Assembly (NCBI RefSeq): GCF_900101595.1
Contig: NZ_FMYY01000028.1
Coordinates: forward strand, 1-64,000
Length of the DNA: 64,000 nucleotides
Direction: 5' to 3'
Origin: Paenibacillus sp. cl123
Lineage (GTDB): Bacteria > Bacillota > Bacilli > Paenibacillales > NBRC-103111
The position numbers and the translations under genes were made by a program. Shown piece after piece: positions 54,051-61,498 of this stretch; position 1 is the stretch's first letter, and every line of letters begins with the position of its first letter. The notes under the pieces were generated by a model. The model was not told where the DNA came from. It was given only the letters and a program-made list of their open reading frames with translations, and did no database searches.

Positions 54051-56198
54051 TTGAATGGGATCAGGTCGATGTTGAAATATTTTACTCCATATACGTTTTT
54101 ATTAGGTGTTTTTTTATTCAGTCTATTGGTTGAGGTCGCTTATGGAGTGGCAGCGCCGCTTAGCCTGCAGTATTTGGTGGATGAGGCGCTTCTGCCTAAA
54201 AATTTTCAAGTGTTTCTGCTGATCCTGGGAATTTTAATCGTTGGCGGCTTGATCAATATCGCGGCTGGCATAGGAGGAGACTTTGCGCTCGGCAAGCTGA
54301 GCGGAGAAGGGATACGGAAGCTGAGGACGGAGCTTTTCGACCATCTGCAGCGGCAGTCGTTCTCGTTCTACCATCGGTACCGTACCGGCGATCTCGTTAC
54401 GCGCTTCTCGGGGGACATGTCTTCCGTGGAGAGGGTGATCCGCGTCTCGACGCCTATGTTCCTTAAGGAGCTGCTGGCCGTGCTGCTCGGGCTAGTTTTG
54501 CTCTTCTCCATCGAGTGGAAGCTGACTCTGGTCATGGTGGCCGGCTCGGCGCTGATGTTTGTCGGACCGAGATTGCTCCAGCGGCGGGCGGAGGACGACA
54601 ATACGGGCTATAAGGAAGCCCAGGAACGTTTTTCGAATACAATCGACGAGGCGGTGAAGGGGCATAAGACCATCAAGAGCCTGCATCAGCAGGGGAGGTT
54701 TCGCGAACGGGCCCGCGGGCAAATACACAACCTGTTCTCGGCAGGCTTAAAGCTGCATATGACCAACTCTTTGATGGAACGCCTGCCTCTAACGGCGCTT
54801 ATGATCCTGAACGGCACCATGCTTGGTTACGGAGGATATTTAATTTTCCATGACGAAATGACGATTGGCGGCTTTATGGCCTTTTTTACGTTGTTCATGA
54901 GCGTCGGCCAATCGGGCTCCAATCTGTCGTTCCTGATTCCCAGTCTGATCGAATCGGGCGTCAGCTTCAAGCGGATCGGGGAAATTCTCGCCCATAAGCC
55001 GGAGGTTGCGGAAGCCGCCGCCCCCTGGGAGCTTCCTTCCTCGTTCCGTAAGCTTCGCATGGAGGAAGTGACGTTCGGCTACAACGGGACCAGCGATCAA
55101 TTAAAGGATGTCAGTCTGGAAATAGCGGCGGGAAGCTATGTAGCCTTCGTCGGACCAAGCGGCTCCGGCAAAAGCACCGCGCTGCAGCTGCTGGCGCGCT
55201 TCTACGACCCGAGACAGGGGACTGTCTTCATGGACGACTCGGACCTGCGCACGGTAAGCGAAGCCTCGCTGAGAAAGCTGTCCGTGCTGGTCACCCAGGA
55301 TACCTTCCTGTTTAACTCCACGATCCGGGACAACCTGCTGCTTGACAGCGCGGAAGCTACGGAAGCGGACATGGTGGAAGCGGCCAGGAATGCCGGCATT
55401 CATCAGGTTATCGAGGGCTGGACGGAAGGCTACGATACCTGGATTCATCAGGAGGGAGCGACTTTATCCGGCGGTGAACGTCAGCGCATAGCGCTGGCCA
55501 GAGCGCTGCTGAGAAAGCCGAAGCTGCTGCTGCTCGATGAAGTGACGTCAGCGCTAGACCCGGCCTCGGAGTCGGACATCAATGCGTGGATTAACCGGAT
55601 GCGCGGGGAGCGGACGATCATCTCCGTTACCCACCGTCTCGCGTCCGTCATTCAGGCGGACAACATCTACGTGTTCCAGGACGGGAAAGTCGTGGAGTCC
55701 GGGACCCATCAGGAGCTGCTGAGGCGGCAAGGGTTGTATGACAGCCTGTGGCAGAAGCAGCAGGGCTTCCATCTGTCTCAGGATGGGCTCCGCGCCTCGG
55801 TGGAGGTGGAGCGGCTTGCGAAGCTGCCTTTTTTCCGGAGCACCGAGCTCGGGCTGCTGCAGGAAGTTTCGGGCCTGTTTTCGACCGAAACGTGCAAGGA
55901 AGGCGAGTCCGTCGTGCATGAGGGGGAAGAAGGCGACAAGTTTTACATCATCGTCCGCGGGAAGTTCGAAGTGCTCAAGATGGTGCCCGGTGAAGGAGAT
56001 ACGCGGGTGGCCTGGCTCCAGGACGGCGACCACTTCGGAGAGGTTGCTCTGCTGCGGAACGCCCGCAGGAACGCTACGGTGAGAGCGGCAGGTCCGGCTG
56101 TGCTGCTGTCGGTTAGGCGAGAGGCCTTCCACCGCTTGTTGGACCAGGCTCCGCATATGCTGGCTGAGCTGCAGCGGACGCTGGAGCTGCGATCATAA
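54051..56198 (+). CDS. ABC exporter (permease-ATPase) with C-terminal cyclic-nucleotide-binding domain
   Basis: The protein (about 715 residues) is a single-chain exporter. Six membrane helices (residues about 10-290) precede the ATPase domain: Walker A GPSGSGKSTALQLL, signature LSGGERQRIALARALL, Walker B LLLLDEVTSALD and the His switch SVTHRLAS. The last 120 residues are a cyclic-nucleotide-binding-type domain (FYIIVRGKFEVLKMVPGEGD, FGEVALLRNARRNATVRAAG). Most HlyB/MsbA-type exporters lack this C-terminal domain. The start is uncertain: TTG 54051 is about 11 bases after GGGGAGG, and TTG 54042 is closer. The genes downstream encode short peptides and GNAT-like proteins, so it is the likely exporter of the locus. 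Confidence 0.88.
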   Translation: MNGIRSMLKYFTPYTFLLGVFLFSLLVEVAYGVAAPLSLQYLVDEALLPKNFQVFLLILGILIVGGLINIAAGIGGDFALGKLSGEGIRKLRTELFDHLQRQSFSFYHRYRTGDLVTRFSGDMSSVERVIRVSTPMFLKELLAVLLGLVLLFSIEWKLTLVMVAGSALMFVGPRLLQRRAEDDNTGYKEAQERFSNTIDEAVKGHKTIKSLHQQGRFRERARGQIHNLFSAGLKLHMTNSLMERLPLTALMILNGTMLGYGGYLIFHDEMTIGGFMAFFTLFMSVGQSGSNLSFLIPSLIESGVSFKRIGEILAHKPEVAEAAAPWELPSSFRKLRMEEVTFGYNGTSDQLKDVSLEIAAGSYVAFVGPSGSGKSTALQLLARFYDPRQGTVFMDDSDLRTVSEASLRKLSVLVTQDTFLFNSTIRDNLLLDSAEATEADMVEAARNAGIHQVIEGWTEGYDTWIHQEGATLSGGERQRIALARALLRKPKLLLLDEVTSALDPASESDINAWINRMRGERTIISVTHRLASVIQADNIYVFQDGKVVESGTHQELLRRQGLYDSLWQKQQGFHLSQDGLRASVEVERLAKLPFFRSTELGLLQEVSGLFSTETCKEGESVVHEGEEGDKFYIIVRGKFEVLKMVPGEGDTRVAWLQDGDHFGEVALLRNARRNATVRAAGPAVLLSVRREAFHRLLDQAPHMLAELQRTLELRS

Positions 56199-56220
56199 GA
56201 ATGAGGGAGGGGACGATGCC

Positions 56221-56736
56221 GTGAAGAGATATTTTATGCCCTGTGAAAGCGACGAAGATTTCGCTCGCGCCAGCTCCTTTATGCTGGAGCATCGCTATGA
56301 CCTGCACCCGTCCTTCGGTACGCTCGATGTGGTGACCTTGATGTACGGGTACATCACGGAGGGACATTTGCTCTTAGCGATAGGAGAAGGGGGCGCTCTG
56401 GCCGGAATTGCAGCTTACTACCAGGGAACCAGGGAGCAGGAGTTCCGGGACCGCGAAGTGGCTTTAGTGGATATGGTGATTTTTGGTAGGGAGCATCGAG
56501 GAACGAGAATGTTTCTGATGGGGCTGAATTACTTGATCGACCACATTACGGAGAAGCATCCGGAGGTAACGGAAATCAGACTCGCAGCCTTGGCTTCCAA
56601 CGGCTATTTATGCAGGCTATATGGAAAAATCATGGACCGCTGCGGCTCCCGGATGGGGACGCATGGCGAAGAAATCATATTCTGTAGTAAAGTTAACAAC
56701 TTCAGGGCTATCTTGGAAAAATGGAATAAAGTATAA
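56221..56736 (+). CDS. GNAT-like protein of the small-peptide locus (first copy)
   Basis: This 171-residue protein has a GNAT-like core: LLLAIGEGGALAGIAAYYQG (strand 4), then VALVDMVIFGREHRGTRMFL with the acetyl-CoA-binding GREHRGT loop, and AALASNGYLCRLYGKIMDR. It starts with GTG 56221 after GGGAGGGGA, about 22 bases from the exporter stop. It is a paralogue of the protein at 57062 (HRGT, then a long helix, then a similar tail). Acyl transfer to the peptides encoded downstream is an inference. No other GNAT of the window has the same tail. Confidence 0.75.
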   Translation: MKRYFMPCESDEDFARASSFMLEHRYDLHPSFGTLDVVTLMYGYITEGHLLLAIGEGGALAGIAAYYQGTREQEFRDREVALVDMVIFGREHRGTRMFLMGLNYLIDHITEKHPEVTEIRLAALASNGYLCRLYGKIMDRCGSRMGTHGEEIIFCSKVNNFRAILEKWNKV

Positions 56737-56780
56737 TGAGAGCAAGCGAATAAATATTATTTCGAATGGAGGCGACGCAT

Positions 56781-56879
56781 ATGTTCCCACCCCTTGGCAA
56801 TATCAAGGATATCAAAAAAGGAAGCGGCTTCGGAAAAATTTCGATTCTTAACGACACGCTCCGAGTTCAACCGAAATAA
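56781..56879 (+). CDS. Small peptide 1 (32 residues), candidate ribosomal-peptide precursor
   Basis: The ORF has an ideal ribosome binding site, GGAGGCGACGCAT, immediately before ATG 56781. The peptide begins MFPPLGNIKDIK and ends GSGFGKISILNDTLRVQPK. The last 19 residues match those of the next ORF at 56961 except for one Lys/Arg change. Basic residues include a C-terminal Lys. There is no signal peptide. Its N-terminus (12 residues) is variable while the C-terminus is constant, opposite to the usual leader/core pattern. It is a candidate precursor, inferred from the locus. Confidence 0.65.
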   Translation: MFPPLGNIKDIKKGSGFGKISILNDTLRVQPK

Positions 56880-56960
56880 GGTCACAACTCCACTTTCGGA
56901 GCTGAGGACCTGGTATTCAGCAAGCAAGCACTCATATATTCAGAAACGGAGGCGACGCAT

Positions 56961-57062
56961 ATGTTCCCAATCCCACCCAGCATCGACAAGGGCACCAAAA
57001 AAGGAAGCGGCTTCGGAAGAATTTCGATTCTTAACGACACGCTCCGAGTTCAACCGAAATAA
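56961..57062 (+). CDS. Small peptide 2 (33 residues), candidate ribosomal-peptide precursor
   Basis: The same ribosome binding site and first codons recur (GGAGGCGACGCATATG then TTCCCA). The peptide begins MFPIPPSIDKGTKK and ends GSGFGRISILNDTLRVQPK. The two copies are 180 bases apart. The TAA stop overlaps the ATG of the downstream GNAT-like gene by one base, so translation is coupled. Overlapping frames (a 97-codon frame from 56794) also keep the repeat but lack a ribosome binding site. Confidence 0.65.
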   Translation: MFPIPPSIDKGTKKGSGFGRISILNDTLRVQPK

Positions 57063-57592
57063 TGTCCTACGACTTTCGTACGTGTGAGCTGGAAATTCAC
57101 TTTACTTCGTATGTGCAGTTCCTGCTCTCGCATCACAGCGAGCTGAATTTGCCCTATTCCTTTCCTCAGAAGCTTAGCTTCTTCAGCAGTCCTTTGATGT
57201 TCGGCAAAGCGATGCTGATTATCGATGAAGACATGTATGAGGTCGTCGGGGCCGCCGGCTTTGTCTTGGGTACAGGTCCCCAGCAATACGAGGATCGGGA
57301 GATTTGTCAGATCGAAGCGATCTTTATTGAGAACGGGCACCGGGGGACGCTGCTGTTCGCCCGCGCTATGCAGGCTTTCGTCAGGCTGATCCGGAGTGAG
57401 AACCCGGACGTCCGGCAGGTTCAGTTCTGGACCGCAGCCGAGCCGGAGAGCGGGCTGAAGCAGCTGCTTGCCAAGCTCTGCTCGCTGCCTGGCGGCAGCA
57501 GGACGCTAGTGAACGAACTGGCATTTTACACCATTCCATTCCCTGAGCTGGAAAATTATTGTGCTCGCCTGGGTCCGCGTATGGATAGGTAA
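57062..57592 (+). CDS. GNAT-like protein of the small-peptide locus (second copy)
   Basis: This 176-residue protein has a GNAT-like core: MYEVVGAAGFVLGTGPQQYE, ICQIEAIFIENGHRGTLLFA with the HRGT pyrophosphate loop, and FWTAAEPESGLKQLLAKL. It resembles the protein at 56221 in order and loop, so they are diverged copies. It starts with ATG overlapping the stop of peptide 2 by one base. Such pairs of acyltransferases next to small peptides suggest acylation of the peptide before export. The substrate is not shown by sequence. Confidence 0.75.
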   Translation: MSYDFRTCELEIHFTSYVQFLLSHHSELNLPYSFPQKLSFFSSPLMFGKAMLIIDEDMYEVVGAAGFVLGTGPQQYEDREICQIEAIFIENGHRGTLLFARAMQAFVRLIRSENPDVRQVQFWTAAEPESGLKQLLAKLCSLPGGSRTLVNELAFYTIPFPELENYCARLGPRMDR

Positions 57593-57620
57593 ACCAAGAT
57601 AAGCTTCAGCGTGACAAGGA

Positions 57621-57656
57621 GAACCGCCGGGTAAGATGAACCGGCGGTTCTATTTC
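57621..57656 (+). terminator. Terminator of the exporter-peptide locus
   Basis: AGAACCGCCGG (57621-57631) pairs perfectly with CCGGCGGTTCT (57642-57652), and a short T-rich stretch follows. Confidence 0.8.
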
Positions 57657-57660
57657 GTAT

Positions 57661-57691
57661 AAAAAAAGCCCCGGATCAGAAGACCGGGGGC
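57661..57691 (-). terminator. Terminator of the aminotransferase gene
   Basis: GCCCCGG (57668-57674) pairs with CCGGGGGC (57684-57691), and on the minus strand a run of seven T follows. Confidence 0.87.
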
Positions 57692-57709
57692 AGAGGAAAC
57701 AGCAAGCAG

Positions 57710-59020
57710 TTAGGACTGTGCAGGAACGCCTTGCAGGTCAAGCACGCCCTGATAGATCGTATCGAACAGCTCGTCGATATTTTTTTCCTCAATGCACGAG
57801 AAGGCTACGCGCAGATCAGTATCGCCGAGGGCGATCGTGCCGACGCCGTACTTGTCGAGCAGATGGGTGCGCAGCGCTTCGGCTGTGACCGTATTCAGCT
57901 TCAGGCACATGAAGTAGCCGGAGTTGAACGGGTAGTACTCCCACACATCGCCGTACTTGCCGCTGTCGAGCAGCTGCTTGACGCGGTTGGCGCGGCCCTT
58001 CATGATGTCGAACTTCTCCTGCTTCTGAGCGTGGAAGTCCGGCGATTGCAGCGCGTGAAGCACGAACGTCTGCGACGGGTGCGGCCCGCTGGAGATCGTG
58101 GCGCGGATAATGCCCATCGTCTTCTGCTCCAGAGCGGCCAGCATGGCATCGCTTTGGCCGGCGTAAGTAATGAAGCCGACGCGGAAGCCCCATACATACT
58201 CTTCTTTGGTTGCTCCGTCGATCTTGATGGACAGGATGCGCGGGTGCAGTTCGGCGAGCTGGCCGGCCAGCGATTCCTGAAGCGAGTTCTCGAAGAAGAG
58301 TCCGAAGTAGGCGTCGTCGGTGACGGCGACGACATTGATTCCGGCTTCGGCCGCTTCGCGGATGGCCGCCACGATGGCGCTGCCTTCATCGGCATCCGGT
58401 GTGTAGCCGGTCGGGTTGTTCGGGAAGTTGAGGACAACGATCGCTTTGCCCTTATCCTTCTGAGCCAGCAGCGCGCTGCGCAAGCCCTGGGCGTTGAAGC
58501 GGCGCTCCGCGTTATATAGCGGATAATAGACGAGCTCCGCTCCGCGGCGGATGCCGAAGGTCAGCTCATAGTTTTCCCAGTTTTTGTCCGGGATGATGAC
58601 GGCGTCTCCGGGACCGGCGTACAGGTCGGCGACGATGCTCAAACCGTGCGTCAGCGCATTTGTTACGATAGGATTGCCAAGTCCTTTTCCCTGCAGCGAA
58701 GGGTTTTCCTCCAGCATCTTGGCGCGCCAGGCGGAGCGCAGCTCCGGCTTGCCCGCCGGTGGGGCATATTCATAAATGTCCTTCGGTTGATAGGCGGACA
58801 ATGTGTCTTGGATCACCTTCAGATGCATCGGCTGGCCGTTCTCCAGAGCGGTGCCGATCGTAGCGTTAAATTTCTTGGCCTTGGCCTTGGCTTCGGCGGA
58901 CTGGCTCAAGATTCCTTCCTTCGGGAAGTAAATTTGGCGGCCGAGCTCGGACAGCATCTCGTACACATAAGGATTTTCCAGGCCGATCGTCTCATTCAAT
59001 TTCTGAGCTAGAGGGTTCAT
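57710..59020 (-). CDS. Class I/II PLP-dependent aminotransferase
   Basis: This 436-residue enzyme has aminotransferase fold type I. It contains LNFPNNPTGYTPD with the substrate-binding Asn-Pro, VTDDAYFGLFFENSL with the Asp-x-x-Tyr pair for PLP, SIKIDGATKEEYVWGFRVGF with the catalytic Lys and a conserved Arg, and a C-terminal LRVAFSCIEE. The substrate is not evident; it may be an aromatic or aspartate-type transaminase. ATG 59020 follows GGAAGGAAA. A TATAAT at 59068-59073 on the minus strand is the likely -10. Confidence 0.87.
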   Translation of the reverse strand: MNPLAQKLNETIGLENPYVYEMLSELGRQIYFPKEGILSQSAEAKAKAKKFNATIGTALENGQPMHLKVIQDTLSAYQPKDIYEYAPPAGKPELRSAWRAKMLEENPSLQGKGLGNPIVTNALTHGLSIVADLYAGPGDAVIIPDKNWENYELTFGIRRGAELVYYPLYNAERRFNAQGLRSALLAQKDKGKAIVVLNFPNNPTGYTPDADEGSAIVAAIREAAEAGINVVAVTDDAYFGLFFENSLQESLAGQLAELHPRILSIKIDGATKEEYVWGFRVGFITYAGQSDAMLAALEQKTMGIIRATISSGPHPSQTFVLHALQSPDFHAQKQEKFDIMKGRANRVKQLLDSGKYGDVWEYYPFNSGYFMCLKLNTVTAEALRTHLLDKYGVGTIALGDTDLRVAFSCIEEKNIDELFDTIYQGVLDLQGVPAQS

Positions 59021-59107
59021 GAATTTCCTTCCTTCCAACTTTTCATTACTTGCATGCATCAGCCCATATTATATCACTTTAAAGCAGGAGCGTCACTGAG
59101 GTTTTTC

Positions 59108-59169
59108 CTCTGCCGGCGGTAAGCCGGATACAGCCGCGCCGGGCGCTCAAGGCCGGCTGAGTTTTTTTC
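59108..59169 (+). terminator. Plus-strand terminator upstream of kduI with no gene before it
   Basis: CTC-T-GCCGGC (59108-59117) can pair with GCCGGC-T-GAG (59152-59161), a nine-pair stem with one T-T mismatch, and TTTTTTT follows. It reads in the direction of kduI but lies above the divergent aminotransferase start, so it may insulate the two units or belong to a leader or small RNA. Confidence 0.6.
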
Positions 59170-59248
59170 GAACTTGGCACAGCTCCGTCAACTGTGATAG
59201 GATAGAAGCATATCCGAAGCTTGCCCGGCCGTTGTTTTAACGCTTTTA

Positions 59249-59263
59249 TTGAAACGTTTAAAC
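59249..59263. promoter_or_regulatory. LacI/CcpA-type operator upstream of kduI
   Basis: TTGAAACGTTTAAAC contains the palindrome AAACGTTT and fits a LacI-family operator such as KdgR or a cre site. It lies about 120 bases upstream of kduI. A similar ACGCTTTTA lies just before it. Confidence 0.5.
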
Positions 59264-59381
59264 ACTATGGCTACGACAGCTCCGGGCGCTTGTCATGCAA
59301 GAGCGCAGGACCATCCGCCAGCTTCGAGGAGCTTTACGAAGTATCCTAACCCTGCATTTATTCTAAGGAGGACGAACGTTC

Positions 59382-60215
59382 ATGGAAATCCGTTATGCCA
59401 CTAACCCTACCGAAACGAAAAACTACGATACCGAGCGCCTGCGCCAAGAGTTTCTGATCCAGGGACTGTTCGTTCCGGGCGAGCTGAAGCTCGTATACAG
59501 CCACGTGGACCGCTTCATCACCGGCGGCGCTGTACCGACTGACGCTGCGATCAAGCTCGAAGCGCCTAAGCATGACATGGGCGCCGACTACTTCCTGGAG
59601 CGCCGCGAGATCGGCATCATCAATATCGGCGCTGCCGGCGTCGTGACGGTGGATGGCACCGATTATACGCTGGAGAGCAAGGACTGCCTCTATGTCGGTC
59701 TGGGCAACCAGGACGTTCAGTTCAAGAGCGCTGACGCGGCGAATCCTGCCCGCTTCTACCTGAGCTCCACGCCGGCTCACAAAAATTATCCGACGGTGAA
59801 GGTCGCGATCAGCGAAGCGGAGCCGGCTCATCTTGGTTCGATCACGAACTCCAACGAGCGCACGATCTACAAATACATCCACTTGAACGGCGTGCAAAGC
59901 TGTCAGCTCGTCATGGGCATGACGCTGCTGAAGCCGGGCAACATGTGGAATACGATGCCTTGCCACACGCATAACCGCCGCTCCGAAGTATATCTGTACT
60001 TCGATATGCCGGAAGACGGCGTAGTGTTCCATATGATGGGCGAGCCTACCGAAACCCGTCATCTGGTCGTCCGCAACGAGCAGGCGATCATCAGCCCGAG
60101 CTGGTCGATTCACAGCGGCGTAGGAACAAGCAACTATACGTTCATCTGGGCGATGGCCGGTGAGAACCAAGAGTTCTCCGATATGGACCATGTTGCGATG
60201 ACCGACCTGAAATAA
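59382..60215 (+). CDS. kduI: 5-dehydro-4-deoxy-D-glucuronate isomerase
   Basis: The 277-residue protein is a full-length KduI. The start EIRYATNPTETKNYDTERLR, then HMGADYFLERREIGIINIGA-like sequence and PCHTHNRRSEVYLYFD with the zinc-binding His and Glu residues, are characteristic. It converts 5-keto-4-deoxyuronate to 2,5-diketo-3-deoxygluconate after pectin or alginate-type lyases. TAAGGAGGA precedes ATG 59382. An operator-like palindrome lies upstream. It is the best marker of pectin use in the window. Confidence 0.93.
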   Translation: MEIRYATNPTETKNYDTERLRQEFLIQGLFVPGELKLVYSHVDRFITGGAVPTDAAIKLEAPKHDMGADYFLERREIGIINIGAAGVVTVDGTDYTLESKDCLYVGLGNQDVQFKSADAANPARFYLSSTPAHKNYPTVKVAISEAEPAHLGSITNSNERTIYKYIHLNGVQSCQLVMGMTLLKPGNMWNTMPCHTHNRRSEVYLYFDMPEDGVVFHMMGEPTETRHLVVRNEQAIISPSWSIHSGVGTSNYTFIWAMAGENQEFSDMDHVAMTDLK

Positions 60216-60228
60216 ATGATGTAACGAC

Positions 60229-60275
60229 TAAAGCCATCCTTCAAGTCCCGTCAGGGGCGAAGGATGGCTTTATTT
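60229..60275. terminator. Bidirectional terminator between kduI and glsA
   Basis: TAAAGCCATCCTTC (60229-60242) pairs with GAAGGATGGCTTTA (60259-60272), and T residues follow. It serves two convergent genes. Confidence 0.88.
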
Positions 60276-60303
60276 GCGAAGCGGAACGGCCAAGCCAAGA
60301 ACT

Positions 60304-61254
60304 CTAGAAAATACTCCAATCGCAAGCCTCCGACATCGTCTGCAGCAGATGCACCCCGGCGACGCTGTTGCCCTTGTCGTTCAGCGCCGGCCCAACGACG
60401 CCGATGCCGTAGCGGCCGGGAACGAGCGCCAGGATGCCGCCCGCTACGCCGCTTTTGGCCGGCAGGCCGACCTTGATGGCGAATTCGCCGGATGCGTTGT
60501 ACATGCCGCAGGTGATCATAAAGCTTTTGGCAATCTGCACATAGCGGCGAGGCACCAGCACGCGGCCGGTGTCCGGGTCTTGGCCGTTTAAGGCCAGCAC
60601 GAGCGCAAGCCGGGCGACATGTCGGCAGGTCGCCTCGATCGAGCAGTGCCGGAAGTACACGTCCAGCACGTCCTCGACCTCCACATTCTCCTCCAGCACC
60701 CGGTTGTCCTTCAGGAAATAAGCAAGCGACCGGTTCCGGTGGGCGGTAGCCGCTTCAGAGGCGCGCACCTGCTCATTGTATGACAGGTCCTTGTCGCCGG
60801 TCAGCTCGCGAAAGAATGCCAGAACGCGCTCCGTCTTCTCCGCAGGCGTCTGCCCGCGAATGAGCGAGGACACGGCGATGGCTCCGGCGTTGATCAGCGG
60901 GTTGAAAGGGATGCCGGGCTCGACCAGCTCCAGCTTCAGCATGGAATTAAAGTCGTCGCCCGTCGGCTCCATGCCGACCTTGCGGAATACGCCTTCCTCG
61001 CCCTGATCTATCAGGGCAAGCAGAAGCGTGAATACCTTGGATATGCTCTGCAGTGTGAAGGACAGCCCGCAGTCGCCCAAGGTAAGCTCCCGTCCGTTCG
61101 CGGCCGCCACCGTAATACCGAGCGCATCGGCCGGGGCGTGGGCCAGCTCGGGAATATAGCTGGCGGGGGAGCCGTGCGTTGCCTGGCGCCGGCTGTCCTC
61201 CAGCCAGCCAGGAAGCCGTTCGGACAAAAAGTCCCATTCGTTGGTTATCGTCAT
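60304..61254 (-). CDS. glsA: Glutaminase A
   Basis: This 316-residue enzyme is of the serine-dependent beta-lactamase-related glutaminase family. It has the catalytic SxxK in FTLQSISKVFTLLLALIDQG, then FNPLINAGAIAVSSLI, NRSLAYFLKDNRVLE, and LPAKSGVAGGILALVPGRYG near the end. It hydrolyses glutamine to glutamate and ammonia. ATG 61254 has AGGAGGATATACGAGCG upstream; an earlier in-frame ATG is not supported. Its neighbours are unrelated sugar genes. Confidence 0.92.
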   Translation of the reverse strand: MTITNEWDFLSERLPGWLEDSRRQATHGSPASYIPELAHAPADALGITVAAANGRELTLGDCGLSFTLQSISKVFTLLLALIDQGEEGVFRKVGMEPTGDDFNSMLKLELVEPGIPFNPLINAGAIAVSSLIRGQTPAEKTERVLAFFRELTGDKDLSYNEQVRASEAATAHRNRSLAYFLKDNRVLEENVEVEDVLDVYFRHCSIEATCRHVARLALVLALNGQDPDTGRVLVPRRYVQIAKSFMITCGMYNASGEFAIKVGLPAKSGVAGGILALVPGRYGIGVVGPALNDKGNSVAGVHLLQTMSEACDWSIF

Positions 61255-61422
61255 CGCTCGTATATCCTCCTTGCGGGTGCATAACCCGTCCACGTATCCG
61301 TGCTTTACTTCCCTAGCATACCCCCGGTGGCCCGAAATTGCCAAGTGCCGCAAGAAGAAATCGTTCTATCGGCGTCCCCCCAACTTCACGACATCGTTCC
61401 ATCCTTCCCAGGAAATCGTTCA

Positions 61423-61451
61423 TTACCGGCTCGCAGGACGGGTGTTATATT
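61423..61451 (+). promoter_or_regulatory. Candidate promoter of the sugar ABC importer
   Basis: TTACCG and TATATT (61446-61451) are 17 bases apart, and the gene start lies 47 bases downstream. The -35 element is weak. Confidence 0.35.
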
Positions 61452-61498
61452 GAAGGGGCAAGGGAAAACCAAGTATAGCAAACGGAGGGGACTCTACC

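Noticed and set aside
56732..56737. TATAAT before the small peptides
   Set aside because: The -10 hexamer is perfect, but the only upstream -35-like sequence (TTGGAA, 56713) is 13 bases away, so a separate peptide promoter is not supported.
57731..58519. 262-codon plus-strand frame
   Set aside because: It is antisense to the aminotransferase, whose catalytic motifs are clear.
59358..60191. 277-codon minus-strand frame
   Set aside because: It is the antisense shadow of kduI.
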